A stretch of 36,350 nt of DNA, taken from the NCBI GenBank assembly GCA_004100265.1, contig SCKW01000002.1, forward strand, positions 1-36,350, given 5' to 3'. Each line of letters starts with the position of its first letter. The first letter of the stretch is position 1. Positions 28,229 through 36,350 of this stretch are shown in pieces. Source of the stretch: Candidatus Chaera renei (GTDB lineage: Bacteria > Patescibacteriota > Saccharimonadia > Saccharimonadales > Saccharimonadaceae). The translations under genes were made by a program, and so were the position numbers. The notes beneath the pieces are model-generated. The model did not search any database, had not been told where the DNA came from, and saw only the letters and a program-made list of their open reading frames with translations.

Positions 28229-28290
28229 CTTATTTTACCCCCCGCTGCCCGCAAGCTTAAAAGCTACTTTTACTTATACCGTTTATTGTT

Positions 28291-29484
28291 TCACGAACGC
28301 TTCAATCGATCAACAACTTCCCAGCCCTTTCGCAGGTCAATAACCTGGTCGGTCCAAATTTGGTGGTCAGGGCCAAAAGTGTGATTGGATTGCACTAAAG
28401 CGTTCTTAACGGCGTTAACTGTCGCGTTATCAGCGTGAACCCCAGCCTTCTTAAGCAGCTGCTCGCTAATATCCCAGAGATTGTCGCCAGGCCGCGCCAC
28501 ACGGGTACTGGCTTGGGCGATATGTTCTGGGCCAAAGACGGCCGGGCCGGCCATGGTCTCAGCGCCGGCCGTTCCGGCGCCTCCCGGAAGATTGCCTCCC
28601 AGTTCCTGGCTAAGCATGTGGGCCTGCCTGCCCCCGCTCATACCACTGCCGTCAAACGCTTCTTGCGCTCGCGCGCCGGCCTGTCCCGACGAAGCCGTTC
28701 CATATTTGCTGAGCATGTACAGGCCGACGGCGGCAACGCCAAGCACCGCCACGGCCGCGGTTACTTTGGCGCCTTTCTTGTGCTCGTATTTTTGCCATCT
28801 TTCTTTAAGGGCGGCTGGCAAAGTGTTCAACCACGCGTACAAACCGGTAGGCGTCAGCCTATCCCTTAGGCGGGCAAAGCGCGAGCGGCGCTGCGGTTCG
28901 GGCGCATCTGATGTGTCTTCGGGTTGTTCGGGTTGTTCGGGTTGTTCGGGTTGTTCAGGCTCTTCGGGTTGTTCAGGCTCTTCGGGTTGTTCAGCTGTCA
29001 TGTCAACGATCCGGCCGAATAGTTCTTCCTGTTCACGCGCCGAAAGTTTTTTGCCTTCAGGGGACTCCAAAAACTTATCAAAAAGCTCTAACAACTTATC
29101 GGTCTTTTGCTGGGAATGCTCCAGCTCTTCAACGGTGGTCCTTCTCGAATCAAGCTCGCGAATGCCTTCGGCAATCATTGCCATACGTTTGAGCTGGGGG
29201 TTGTTGTTAATCAATAAGTCAAACGAGTCGGCATGTTCGCCGCTGTTTTCGGCGGACGCCGGCCGATTTTTTAAATAATCATCAAAAGACGTAAGCTCGC
29301 CGCGCTTGCGGGCCGCTTTTGTTGCGGCGTCAAAAGCCTGTCTGGCAGCAATAAATTCTTCGACGTTAGAAAAATCTTCTGGTTTTGGCGATTGGCGGTC
29401 ATGAGCCATTTCAAACTCTAATCTCAAGTTGTTGACTCTGTTTGAATGTGAATGTGGTTGTTCGCTGGATGGTTGCTCGCTCAT
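28291..29484 (-). CDS. Single-pass membrane protein with Glu/Gln/Pro repeat and C-terminal LysM-like domain
   Basis: TM KVTAAVAVLGVAAVGLYMLSKYG; C-terminal TRVARPGDNLWDISEQLLKKAGV...NALVQSNHT...IWTDQVIDL (LysM-like); (E[QE]P)n tract. Confidence 0.75.
   Translation of the reverse strand: MSEQPSSEQPHSHSNRVNNLRLEFEMAHDRQSPKPEDFSNVEEFIAARQAFDAATKAARKRGELTSFDDYLKNRPASAENSGEHADSFDLLINNNPQLKRMAMIAEGIRELDSRRTTVEELEHSQQKTDKLLELFDKFLESPEGKKLSAREQEELFGRIVDMTAEQPEEPEQPEEPEQPEQPEQPEQPEDTSDAPEPQRRSRFARLRDRLTPTGLYAWLNTLPAALKERWQKYEHKKGAKVTAAVAVLGVAAVGLYMLSKYGTASSGQAGARAQEAFDGSGMSGGRQAHMLSQELGGNLPGGAGTAGAETMAGPAVFGPEHIAQASTRVARPGDNLWDISEQLLKKAGVHADNATVNAVKNALVQSNHTFGPDHQIWTDQVIDLRKGWEVVDRLKRS
28912..28992. 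repeat. 9-bp tandem repeat (GAACAACCC/GAAGAGCCT on the minus strand) encoding EQP/EEP tripeptides
   Basis: Translation EQPEEPEQPEEPEQPEQPEQPEQPE; plus strand (gggttgttc)n. Confidence 0.85.
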
Positions 29485-29542
29485 TAAAAATAACCCTTGA
29501 TTATATTTTTAAAATTTTTAATCTTTCTTTGATACTTTCATA

Positions 29543-29599
29543 TTAACACAACTTGAGAATTTAATCAAGTACTATAATATATAGTTGTGTTAAACACAA
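29543..29599 (-). promoter_or_regulatory. Promoter/operator region of the LysM-like gene
   Basis: Minus strand TTGATT-N17-TAATAT promoter; perfect 11-bp arms TTAACACAACT (29543-29553) and AGTTGTGTTAA (29583-29593); adjoining palindrome TTGTGTT-A-AACACAA (29585-29599). Confidence 0.65.
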
Positions 29600-29611
29600 A
29601 CAATCCACGTA

Positions 29612-29630
29612 GCTGCCTGCTAGAGGCAGC
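29612..29630 (-). terminator. Hairpin downstream of infB (possible terminator)
   Basis: GCTGCCT-N5-AGGCAGC; only a weak T-rich stretch follows on the minus strand. Confidence 0.35.
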
Positions 29631-29665
29631 GAAGATAACAAAAGCGGCTCTCAAAATACTGGCGG

Positions 29666-31441
29666 CTACAGCTGGCGCTTTACCAGCTCCCGCGTAAAGA
29701 ATTCCAGCTTGTCGCCCTCTTGAATAACCAGGCGGCGTGTCAGTTTTAGCGACAACCCGCACATCTCACCCTCAAACACCTCTTTGGCTTCTTGTTTTTC
29801 GCGCTGCAACGAAGCTACTTCGGCCTCGCCTATTACGTCTTTGGCCCGCTTAACGCGCACCAGCGCACCCGGAATGATCTTACCCGTGGTAACTTCGCCG
29901 CCGCAAATAATTTCATTTTTGGTCATACGAAACACGCCCTTGACGGTTAAGGCTCCCAAGTCTTTTTCGACGATCTCGGGCTCCAAAAGCTCTTCGAGCA
30001 CGGTTTTTACGTCATCTAGCAGCTCGTAGATAACCTTGTATAGCCGCACGCTCACCCGCTGGCGGGCGGCCAAACTCTTGACGGCGGTGGGCAAACCTAC
30101 GTTAAAGCCGTAAATGATCGCCTGGCTGGCAGCGGCCGAGCTGATATCGCTTTCGTTGACGTTGCCTATACCCGAACCGACCACCCTAACGTTCACCTCT
30201 TCGTTATCGAGTAAGCGCAAACTATCGCTGACAGAGGTTAAAGAACCCTGCACGTCGGCTTTAACGATGACGTTCAGCGTTTTGCTGGAGCGCTTTTTAC
30301 TGATAATGTGCAGCAGTTCGCTGCCGGTTACGGTGCCGCTGACCGCTCCACGACCCTCGCTGGCAATCAAGGCGGCCGCCTGCTGGCGGGCTATCTTTTC
30401 GGAAGCGACTACCGAAAAACGATCACCGAATTTGGGGATAGACTTAAAGCCGGTAAGAGTAGCTGGGGTGGAAGGCCCAGCTACGGACAGAGGTCGGCCG
30501 GCATAATCCGACAGAGTGCGCACCTTGCCATAAGCCCGGCCCGCTATCAGGTATTGTCCGGTCTTTAAAACCCCTTGCTCCACCAATACGCTGACTACCG
30601 GACCTCGACCCTGCTCCATATGAGACTCGATCACCAAGCCTTCAGCGTTGCCTTCGGCTTCGGCTTTGAGCTCTTCTAAGTCGGCTACCAGGAGCACCAT
30701 TTCCAACAGCTTGTCCAGATTCTGCCGGGTCTTGGCGCTAACCTCTACCATCACCGTATCGCCGCCCCATTCTTCAGGGTTCAGATGGTGCTCCGACGCC
30801 AGTTGCGCCTTTACCCGATTAGTGTCGGCGGTTGGCTTATCGATTTTAGTAATGGCCACAACTATCTTGGCGTTGGCCGCCTGGGCAAACTTAATGGCTT
30901 CGACCGTTTGGGGCTTCACCCCGTCGTCGGCGGCCACCACGATAATCACCACGTCGGTTAGGGCGGCGCCATGCTGACGCAAGGCGCTGAACGCCTCGTG
31001 TCCGGGCGTGTCCAAAAGAGTGATCGAGCGGTTATTATATGTGGTTTGATAGGCCGAAATATGCTGCGTAATGCCGCCGGCCTCGGCGGTGGCCACTTTG
31101 GTGTCAAGGATAGCGTCAAGCAGGCTGGTCTTGCCATGGTCAACGTGTCCCATCACCGCCACGATCGGTGGCCGGTAAGAAGCTTTTGCGGACTTCGATC
31201 TTTCGGCGGAGCCGCCTCGCGGAACCGCTTCTTGGGTCGCCTCTTGCTGCTCTAGCTGGACGTCCAAACCCAGCTCGCCAACGATGATCTGAGCGGTCTC
31301 AAAGTCAATGCGCTGATTAATCGTGGCGGCGATGCCGTTCTTAAACAGCTCGCCCACCAGGTTAGTAGCCGGTATGCGCAGAGCGTCAGCCAGTTCGCCT
31401 ACGGTAATCATGGTTGGAATGACCAGAGTTTTTTCAGCCAT
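29666..31441 (-). CDS. infB: Translation initiation factor IF-2 (short N-terminus)
   Basis: VAVMGHVDHGKTSLLDAI; ITLLDTPGHEAFSALR; VAITKIDKP; SD AAGGAG. Confidence 0.96.
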   Translation of the reverse strand: MAEKTLVIPTMITVGELADALRIPATNLVGELFKNGIAATINQRIDFETAQIIVGELGLDVQLEQQEATQEAVPRGGSAERSKSAKASYRPPIVAVMGHVDHGKTSLLDAILDTKVATAEAGGITQHISAYQTTYNNRSITLLDTPGHEAFSALRQHGAALTDVVIIVVAADDGVKPQTVEAIKFAQAANAKIVVAITKIDKPTADTNRVKAQLASEHHLNPEEWGGDTVMVEVSAKTRQNLDKLLEMVLLVADLEELKAEAEGNAEGLVIESHMEQGRGPVVSVLVEQGVLKTGQYLIAGRAYGKVRTLSDYAGRPLSVAGPSTPATLTGFKSIPKFGDRFSVVASEKIARQQAAALIASEGRGAVSGTVTGSELLHIISKKRSSKTLNVIVKADVQGSLTSVSDSLRLLDNEEVNVRVVGSGIGNVNESDISSAAASQAIIYGFNVGLPTAVKSLAARQRVSVRLYKVIYELLDDVKTVLEELLEPEIVEKDLGALTVKGVFRMTKNEIICGGEVTTGKIIPGALVRVKRAKDVIGEAEVASLQREKQEAKEVFEGEMCGLSLKLTRRLVIQEGDKLEFFTRELVKRQL

Positions 31442-31491
31442 GGCTTGCTCCTTTTTAGATGGCCCTCTTGGTTGCCCGGCGGGCCACTTGG

Positions 31492-32556
31492 TTATTTTTT
31501 AAGACTGAGCGAAATCTTACGGTTCTCTTTATCGATTTCTAAAATGATGAACTTTTGTTTGGCGCCAAGCTTGAACAGTTTGTCGGGATCGGCGTCGCTC
31601 TTACCCAACTCGGTAATATGCACCAGCGCCTCAACCGCAGGACTGATCTGAATAAAAGCGCCGAACGGAGTAATGCGAGTAACCGTGCCCTCGACCTCGT
31701 CGCCTTTGTTGAACTTCTCGGCCTGCTTGCTCCAAGGATCCTCCGTGAGCTGTTTCAGGCTAAGGCTCAGCCGCTCGCGATCAATCGCGATAATTTTGGC
31801 GTCGACTCTGTCGCCCACCTTAACGTAATCGGCAGGACTGCTAACCCTGTCCCAGCTAATCTCGCTGATATGGATCAACCCCTCGATGCCTTCCACGTTC
31901 ACAAAAGCGCCGTAATCCACTACACCGGTTATAACCCCGCTAACCTTGTCGCCTACGGTCAGTTTGGCCAAGCGGTCCTGCAGTCCGTCTTTAATGGCTT
32001 CTTTTTCGCTGAAGATCAGTTTGTTCTGCTTGCGATCGGCGTCTAATATACGTACCCGCAGCGGCTTGCCAATTAGGGCATGCAATCTCTCTAAAATTTC
32101 GTCTTTGTCGGCGCCGCTGACCCGCGGATAATGCTCGGCGCTTAGTTGCGAAACCGGCATGAATCCTCTTACCCCGTCCAGCTCGATTAGCAGCCCTCCC
32201 CGATTGGCGTCGTAAGCCGATACCTCAACGGTTTCGCCGGCCTCGAACGACCGGATAACTTCGTCCCATCCCCTGTCTTTAGCGGCTTTGCGCAGGCTCA
32301 GCAGCACGTAGCCGTCGTCCATTTCCGGATCCACCACGCTGGCGACCACCGACTCGCCCTCTTCCAGATTGCGCCCAAAGCCGATCTCGCGCCTTGGCAC
32401 GAACCCGACGCCCCGCGCTCCCAAGTCCACCCATACTTCATGCTTGCGCACGCTAAGAACCGTGCCCTCTACCGCGTCGCCCTGCGACAACGGAGATGTA
32501 TCGCCGCCTGCGTTTTGCAGTAAATCATCCATTGTAACTGGTTTGGTTGTTGACAT
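31492..32556 (-). CDS. rpsA: 30S ribosomal protein S1-like protein with four S1 repeats
   Basis: GDAVEGTVLSVRKHEVWVDLGARGVGFVPRREI; GVITGVVDYGAFVNVEGIEGLIHISEISWDRV; GTVTRITPFGAFIQISPAVEALVHITEL. Confidence 0.93.
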   Translation of the reverse strand: MSTTKPVTMDDLLQNAGGDTSPLSQGDAVEGTVLSVRKHEVWVDLGARGVGFVPRREIGFGRNLEEGESVVASVVDPEMDDGYVLLSLRKAAKDRGWDEVIRSFEAGETVEVSAYDANRGGLLIELDGVRGFMPVSQLSAEHYPRVSGADKDEILERLHALIGKPLRVRILDADRKQNKLIFSEKEAIKDGLQDRLAKLTVGDKVSGVITGVVDYGAFVNVEGIEGLIHISEISWDRVSSPADYVKVGDRVDAKIIAIDRERLSLSLKQLTEDPWSKQAEKFNKGDEVEGTVTRITPFGAFIQISPAVEALVHITELGKSDADPDKLFKLGAKQKFIILEIDKENRKISLSLKK

Positions 32557-32694
32557 AAGTCTTGTTTAAAAAGACTCCTCTCTGATGAATATTCCCTTAA
32601 GAAAAGACGCGCGCTATCAAAAAGCGGCCTTCTTACAGATTAAGTATCAGTTTAATCTGTTATGGGCGAAAAGTAAAGAGTTGACGAAAGTCTT

Positions 32695-33123
32695 TTAGAT
32701 ATACGAGCGGCGGAGTTGGTCGCGGGACCTTAAGTAATACGCAACGCTAAGGGCCAGGCCGACCAGACCGGCTGACGCTAATAGCGGACTATCGGCTGGT
32801 CCGGTGGCCGGCAGCGATTGGGCTCCCGTGGCTGGCACGGAGGGAGCCGTAGAGCCGCCCGACGGAGCGGCAGGCGTGGCCGGAGCGCTTGCAGAAGGCG
32901 GCGAAGCGGATCCGGTACTAGGCGGGGCAGCCGTGCCAGGTTGCTGGCCACCAGGACTGCCCGCTGCCGGAGCCTCTGGAGCGGGTCCGGGAGACGGCTG
33001 AACCGCCACCTTGCCGCGCTGCTTAGCCAAATATAGCCCCCCACTCAAAGCGGCCACCAATATAACTGCCACTACTATAAAAACTACTAGCGATCCCCTG
33101 TCCGGTTTTGACGCGGTTGACAT
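32695..33123 (-). CDS. Small Pro/Ala-rich surface protein with N-terminal TM and C-terminal LPXTG sorting signal
   Basis: N-terminal LVVFIVVAVILVAALSGGLYLA; C-terminal LPATGPADSPLLASAGLVGLALSVAYYLRSRDQLRR; SD AAGGAG before MSTASKP. Confidence 0.75.
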   Translation of the reverse strand: MSTASKPDRGSLVVFIVVAVILVAALSGGLYLAKQRGKVAVQPSPGPAPEAPAAGSPGGQQPGTAAPPSTGSASPPSASAPATPAAPSGGSTAPSVPATGAQSLPATGPADSPLLASAGLVGLALSVAYYLRSRDQLRRSYI

Positions 33124-33251
33124 AGTGAGAACTCCTTTAACCTTTTGGCTCGCCCACCGCAATATCCCCTACTGGTTTCCGCCTTAGCATATAACAAAAT
33201 CTTCCTCTTTGGCAATTAGCGGCATGTTACACTGTTTGGTAAGAAAAAATC

Positions 33252-34064
33252 ATGATTCTAACGGTAGACACCGGAGCAACCAAAACTCTGCTGGCAGTCT
33301 TTGACGATAGCGGGCGGCCGCAAAATGAATACCAATTCGCCACGCCGCAAGATCAAAATCAATACTGGCAGGCTTTGCAAGCGGCCATTAACGACCGCTT
33401 CCAGCCCGACGGCATTCGGGCGATCGCCGTAGCCGTTCCCGGCATAGTTAATCAAGCCGGCACGGTAGCCTGGTGCGGCAACCTGCCCTGGAGCGATTTT
33501 GAGCTTGCCGAACTGCTGCGCCGTCAATTCGGCCTTCCAGTAGTCGTGGCCAACGACGCCAACGCGGCCGGATTGGCCGAAGCCAACGCTATCGAACCCG
33601 TACCGGCTTTGTGTTTGTATCTTACAGTTAGCACGGGTATCGGTAGCGGTATCATTCTAAGCGGGCGCTTGCCCGCGGAGTTAAGCGGTTCGGAGGCTGG
33701 GCATATGTTGCTCAGCAAAGACGACCAACTTGTCAGCTGGGAAAGTTTTGCTTCTGGCAGGGCTATTCACGAACAATTTGGCCGGTTTGCTTACGAAATA
33801 GAGTCAACCGAAGACTGGTTAAAGATATCGGAAAACCTGAGCGTGGGCCTTCTGGCGATACTGCCGGTTCTGCAACCCGACACGGTAGTGCTGGGTGGAA
33901 GTATCGGCGAGCATTTTAACAAGTTCGGCGACGCCCTAAACGGGCTAATCAACCAAAAATTGCCCCCCCACATCAAAAGACCGCAAATCCTGCCGACCCG
34001 ATACGGCAAAGAGGCCGTGCTTTACGGTTGTTACCTTTATGCGCGAAACATCCAAACTGATTAG
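33252..34064 (+). CDS. ROK-family sugar kinase/regulator-like protein
   Basis: TVDTGATKTLLAVFDDSG phosphate-binding motif; VANDANAAGLAEA; LTVSTGIGSGIILSG; TVVLGGSIGE. Confidence 0.9.
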   Translation: MILTVDTGATKTLLAVFDDSGRPQNEYQFATPQDQNQYWQALQAAINDRFQPDGIRAIAVAVPGIVNQAGTVAWCGNLPWSDFELAELLRRQFGLPVVVANDANAAGLAEANAIEPVPALCLYLTVSTGIGSGIILSGRLPAELSGSEAGHMLLSKDDQLVSWESFASGRAIHEQFGRFAYEIESTEDWLKISENLSVGLLAILPVLQPDTVVLGGSIGEHFNKFGDALNGLINQKLPPHIKRPQILPTRYGKEAVLYGCYLYARNIQTD

Positions 34065-34512
34065 CAGGCTGTCGGCGGACTTTCCGGAAATTAACTTCAA
34101 ACAGGTCGGCGGCAGCGTCTTTGCCTGGTCTCCCCGCGATAAGCAAATTACTTATCCGCCGCTGCGATCAAAAGAAGACCTGATGCTGCTGTTGCACGAA
34201 GCGGCGCACGCTAGGCTGAACCACTTCGATTATCATCGCGACATAGAACTGATCAATAAAGAATTACTGGCCTGGTTGCACGCCCAGAAGGTGCTGGCGC
34301 CAAGATATAGCATAACCATAGACCAGGCTCGCATCGACAGCGAGCTAGAAACCTATCGCCACTGGCTGTATCTTAGAAGCCTTTGCCCCAAATGCGGCCA
34401 AAGTGGCATTCAGCAAAAGCCTTATAGCTATCTGTGCTTAAACTGTTCGACGAAATGGCGCCCCAACAACGCCAGGCTTTGCAGATTAAAAAGAGCTCTG
34501 CTTAAAGACTGA
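34039..34512 (+). CDS. Putative HExxH metallopeptidase-like protein with C-terminal zinc ribbon
   Basis: LLLHEAAHARLNHFDYHRDIELINKELLAWLHA; CPKCGQSGIQQKPYSYLCLNC; overlaps ROK gene 3' end. Confidence 0.75.
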   Translation: MRETSKLISRLSADFPEINFKQVGGSVFAWSPRDKQITYPPLRSKEDLMLLLHEAAHARLNHFDYHRDIELINKELLAWLHAQKVLAPRYSITIDQARIDSELETYRHWLYLRSLCPKCGQSGIQQKPYSYLCLNCSTKWRPNNARLCRLKRALLKD

Positions 34513-34729
34513 TAACTTTGATGCTGGTTTGACGAGAAACCACGGAGCGGCGGCGGGAAATACGACCGCCCTTGGCACCGGCTGTCCGGGCAAGCTCTCG
34601 ATTGGCGTAGAAACCACCAGTGTGCCCTCTCTTGCCGCCTGCCGCGCCAATACGGGCGTAGAAATCCTTGCCGTGCCGTAATTTGTTGGTAAGGGCAGCT
34701 TTCTGGCCGCCAGCTTTAGTACCCGACAT
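34502..34729 (-). CDS. Small basic Gly-rich KGG/stress-induced-like protein
   Basis: MSGTKAGGQKAALTNKLRHGKDFYARIGAAGGKRGHTGGFYANRELARTAGAKGGRISRRR: GG-type repeats like the KGG motif family. Confidence 0.75.
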   Translation of the reverse strand: MSGTKAGGQKAALTNKLRHGKDFYARIGAAGGKRGHTGGFYANRELARTAGAKGGRISRRRSVVSRQTSIKVISL

Positions 34730-34774
34730 AACTTTATAAAACTCCTCTTGCCTCGCGCTGATTAATTAACTCTT

Positions 34775-34832
34775 AAACTCATTAATGAGTTTTAATAAAA
34801 TTAAGTATACTTGATAAAAGTTAATGTGTCAA
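34775..34832 (-). promoter_or_regulatory. Consensus promoter of the KGG-like gene with downstream 18-bp palindrome
   Basis: Minus strand TTGACA (34832-34827) N17 TATACT (34809-34804); perfect palindrome AAACTCATTAATGAGTTT at 34775-34792. Confidence 0.75.
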
Positions 34833-34927
34833 TATTTACTATGGCCAATTAATATTTTTAAGAAAGTATTGCGGATTTGCGCCTCGTGATATATAATAAA
34901 CCTTGTACCTAAAAAGACGCACTGAGT

Positions 34928-34965
34928 AAAAAACAGCCCCATCTGCGAGAGCGGGCTGTTTTTTA
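34928..34965 (-). terminator. Second terminator after 5S rRNA
   Basis: Minus strand AAAAAACAGCCC-N-GGGCTGTTTTTT. Confidence 0.85.
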
Positions 34966-34976
34966 TTACTCAAAAC

Positions 34977-35006
34977 ACAAAATCCCTGGTTTCCCAGGGA
35001 TTTTGT
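34977..35006 (-). terminator. First terminator after 5S rRNA
   Basis: Minus strand ACAAAATCCCTGG-GAAA-CCAGGGATTTTGT followed by GTTTT. Confidence 0.85.
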
Positions 35007-35011
35007 ATAAT

Positions 35012-35123
<112 letters not shown>

Positions 35124-35404
35124 GTCGGCTGGCAGTCGTCTATCAGATGGTGCTTTAAGTATAGAGCTAGCCTCCGTACCTAAAAATCACCACCTGCCTC
35201 TGCCGGCCTAACGGCACCCAGGTATAGATGCCAAAATGTTAAATCAATTATAGACTAAGTTCAAGCAAGGAGTTAATCCGAAATAACTCGGACAGATAGT
35301 CGCGGGCTTGGCTGTTAACTTGCTACCCGCCAACTACTAGTTGAAATTTTAGCTCATCCGCGCAGGTTATGCAACGCATAACACCGTAACGGATGAGTGC
35401 ATAA

Positions 35405-36350
<946 letters not shown>

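Noticed and set aside
28285-28296. TGTTTCACGAACG as a parS site
   Set aside because: Only half of the consensus matches (TGTTTCACG); the second half is absent. I saw no full parS in the window.
28481-29278. 265-aa plus-strand ORF with SSGCSGCSGC repeats
   Set aside because: Antisense to the LysM-like gene; the repeat is just the complement of the EQP/EEP tract. Start context and composition are not gene-like.

Overview
The window is a gene-dense housekeeping segment. Gene content and order suggest a Patescibacteria/CPR genome, probably Candidatus Saccharibacteria-like (inference only; there is no 16S in the window). In order it carries: the 3' part of prfA with prmC; an HtrA-like protease; a polytopic membrane protein and an LCP-family protein; two tandem signal peptidases I; parAB; rplU; a 73-aa orphan; ileS (IleS2-like); DoxX-like and thioredoxin-like proteins; nrdJ and nrdR; ftsZ and ftsA; map, adk, a YqeY-like gene and rpsU; recJ and a wHTH protein; a degenerate phosphoribosyltransferase; priA, def and fmt; an acidic protein; a LysM-like membrane protein; infB and an S1-type gene; a small LPXTG protein; a ROK protein overlapping an HExxH/zinc-ribbon protein; a Gly-rich KGG-like protein; then 5S rRNA and the 3' part of 23S rRNA on the minus strand. 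I found no CRISPR array, transposon, prophage or tRNA. The most interesting signals are regulatory: (i) a T-box leader upstream of ileS with an unusual nested hairpin; (ii) strong consensus promoters with 18-bp palindromes at the initiation region of two small orphan genes; (iii) an 11-bp inverted repeat bracketing the promoter of the LysM-like gene; (iv) five genes with a -10-like box 7-9 nt before the start codon, suggesting leaderless mRNAs. All calls are by eye; no searches or folding were run.
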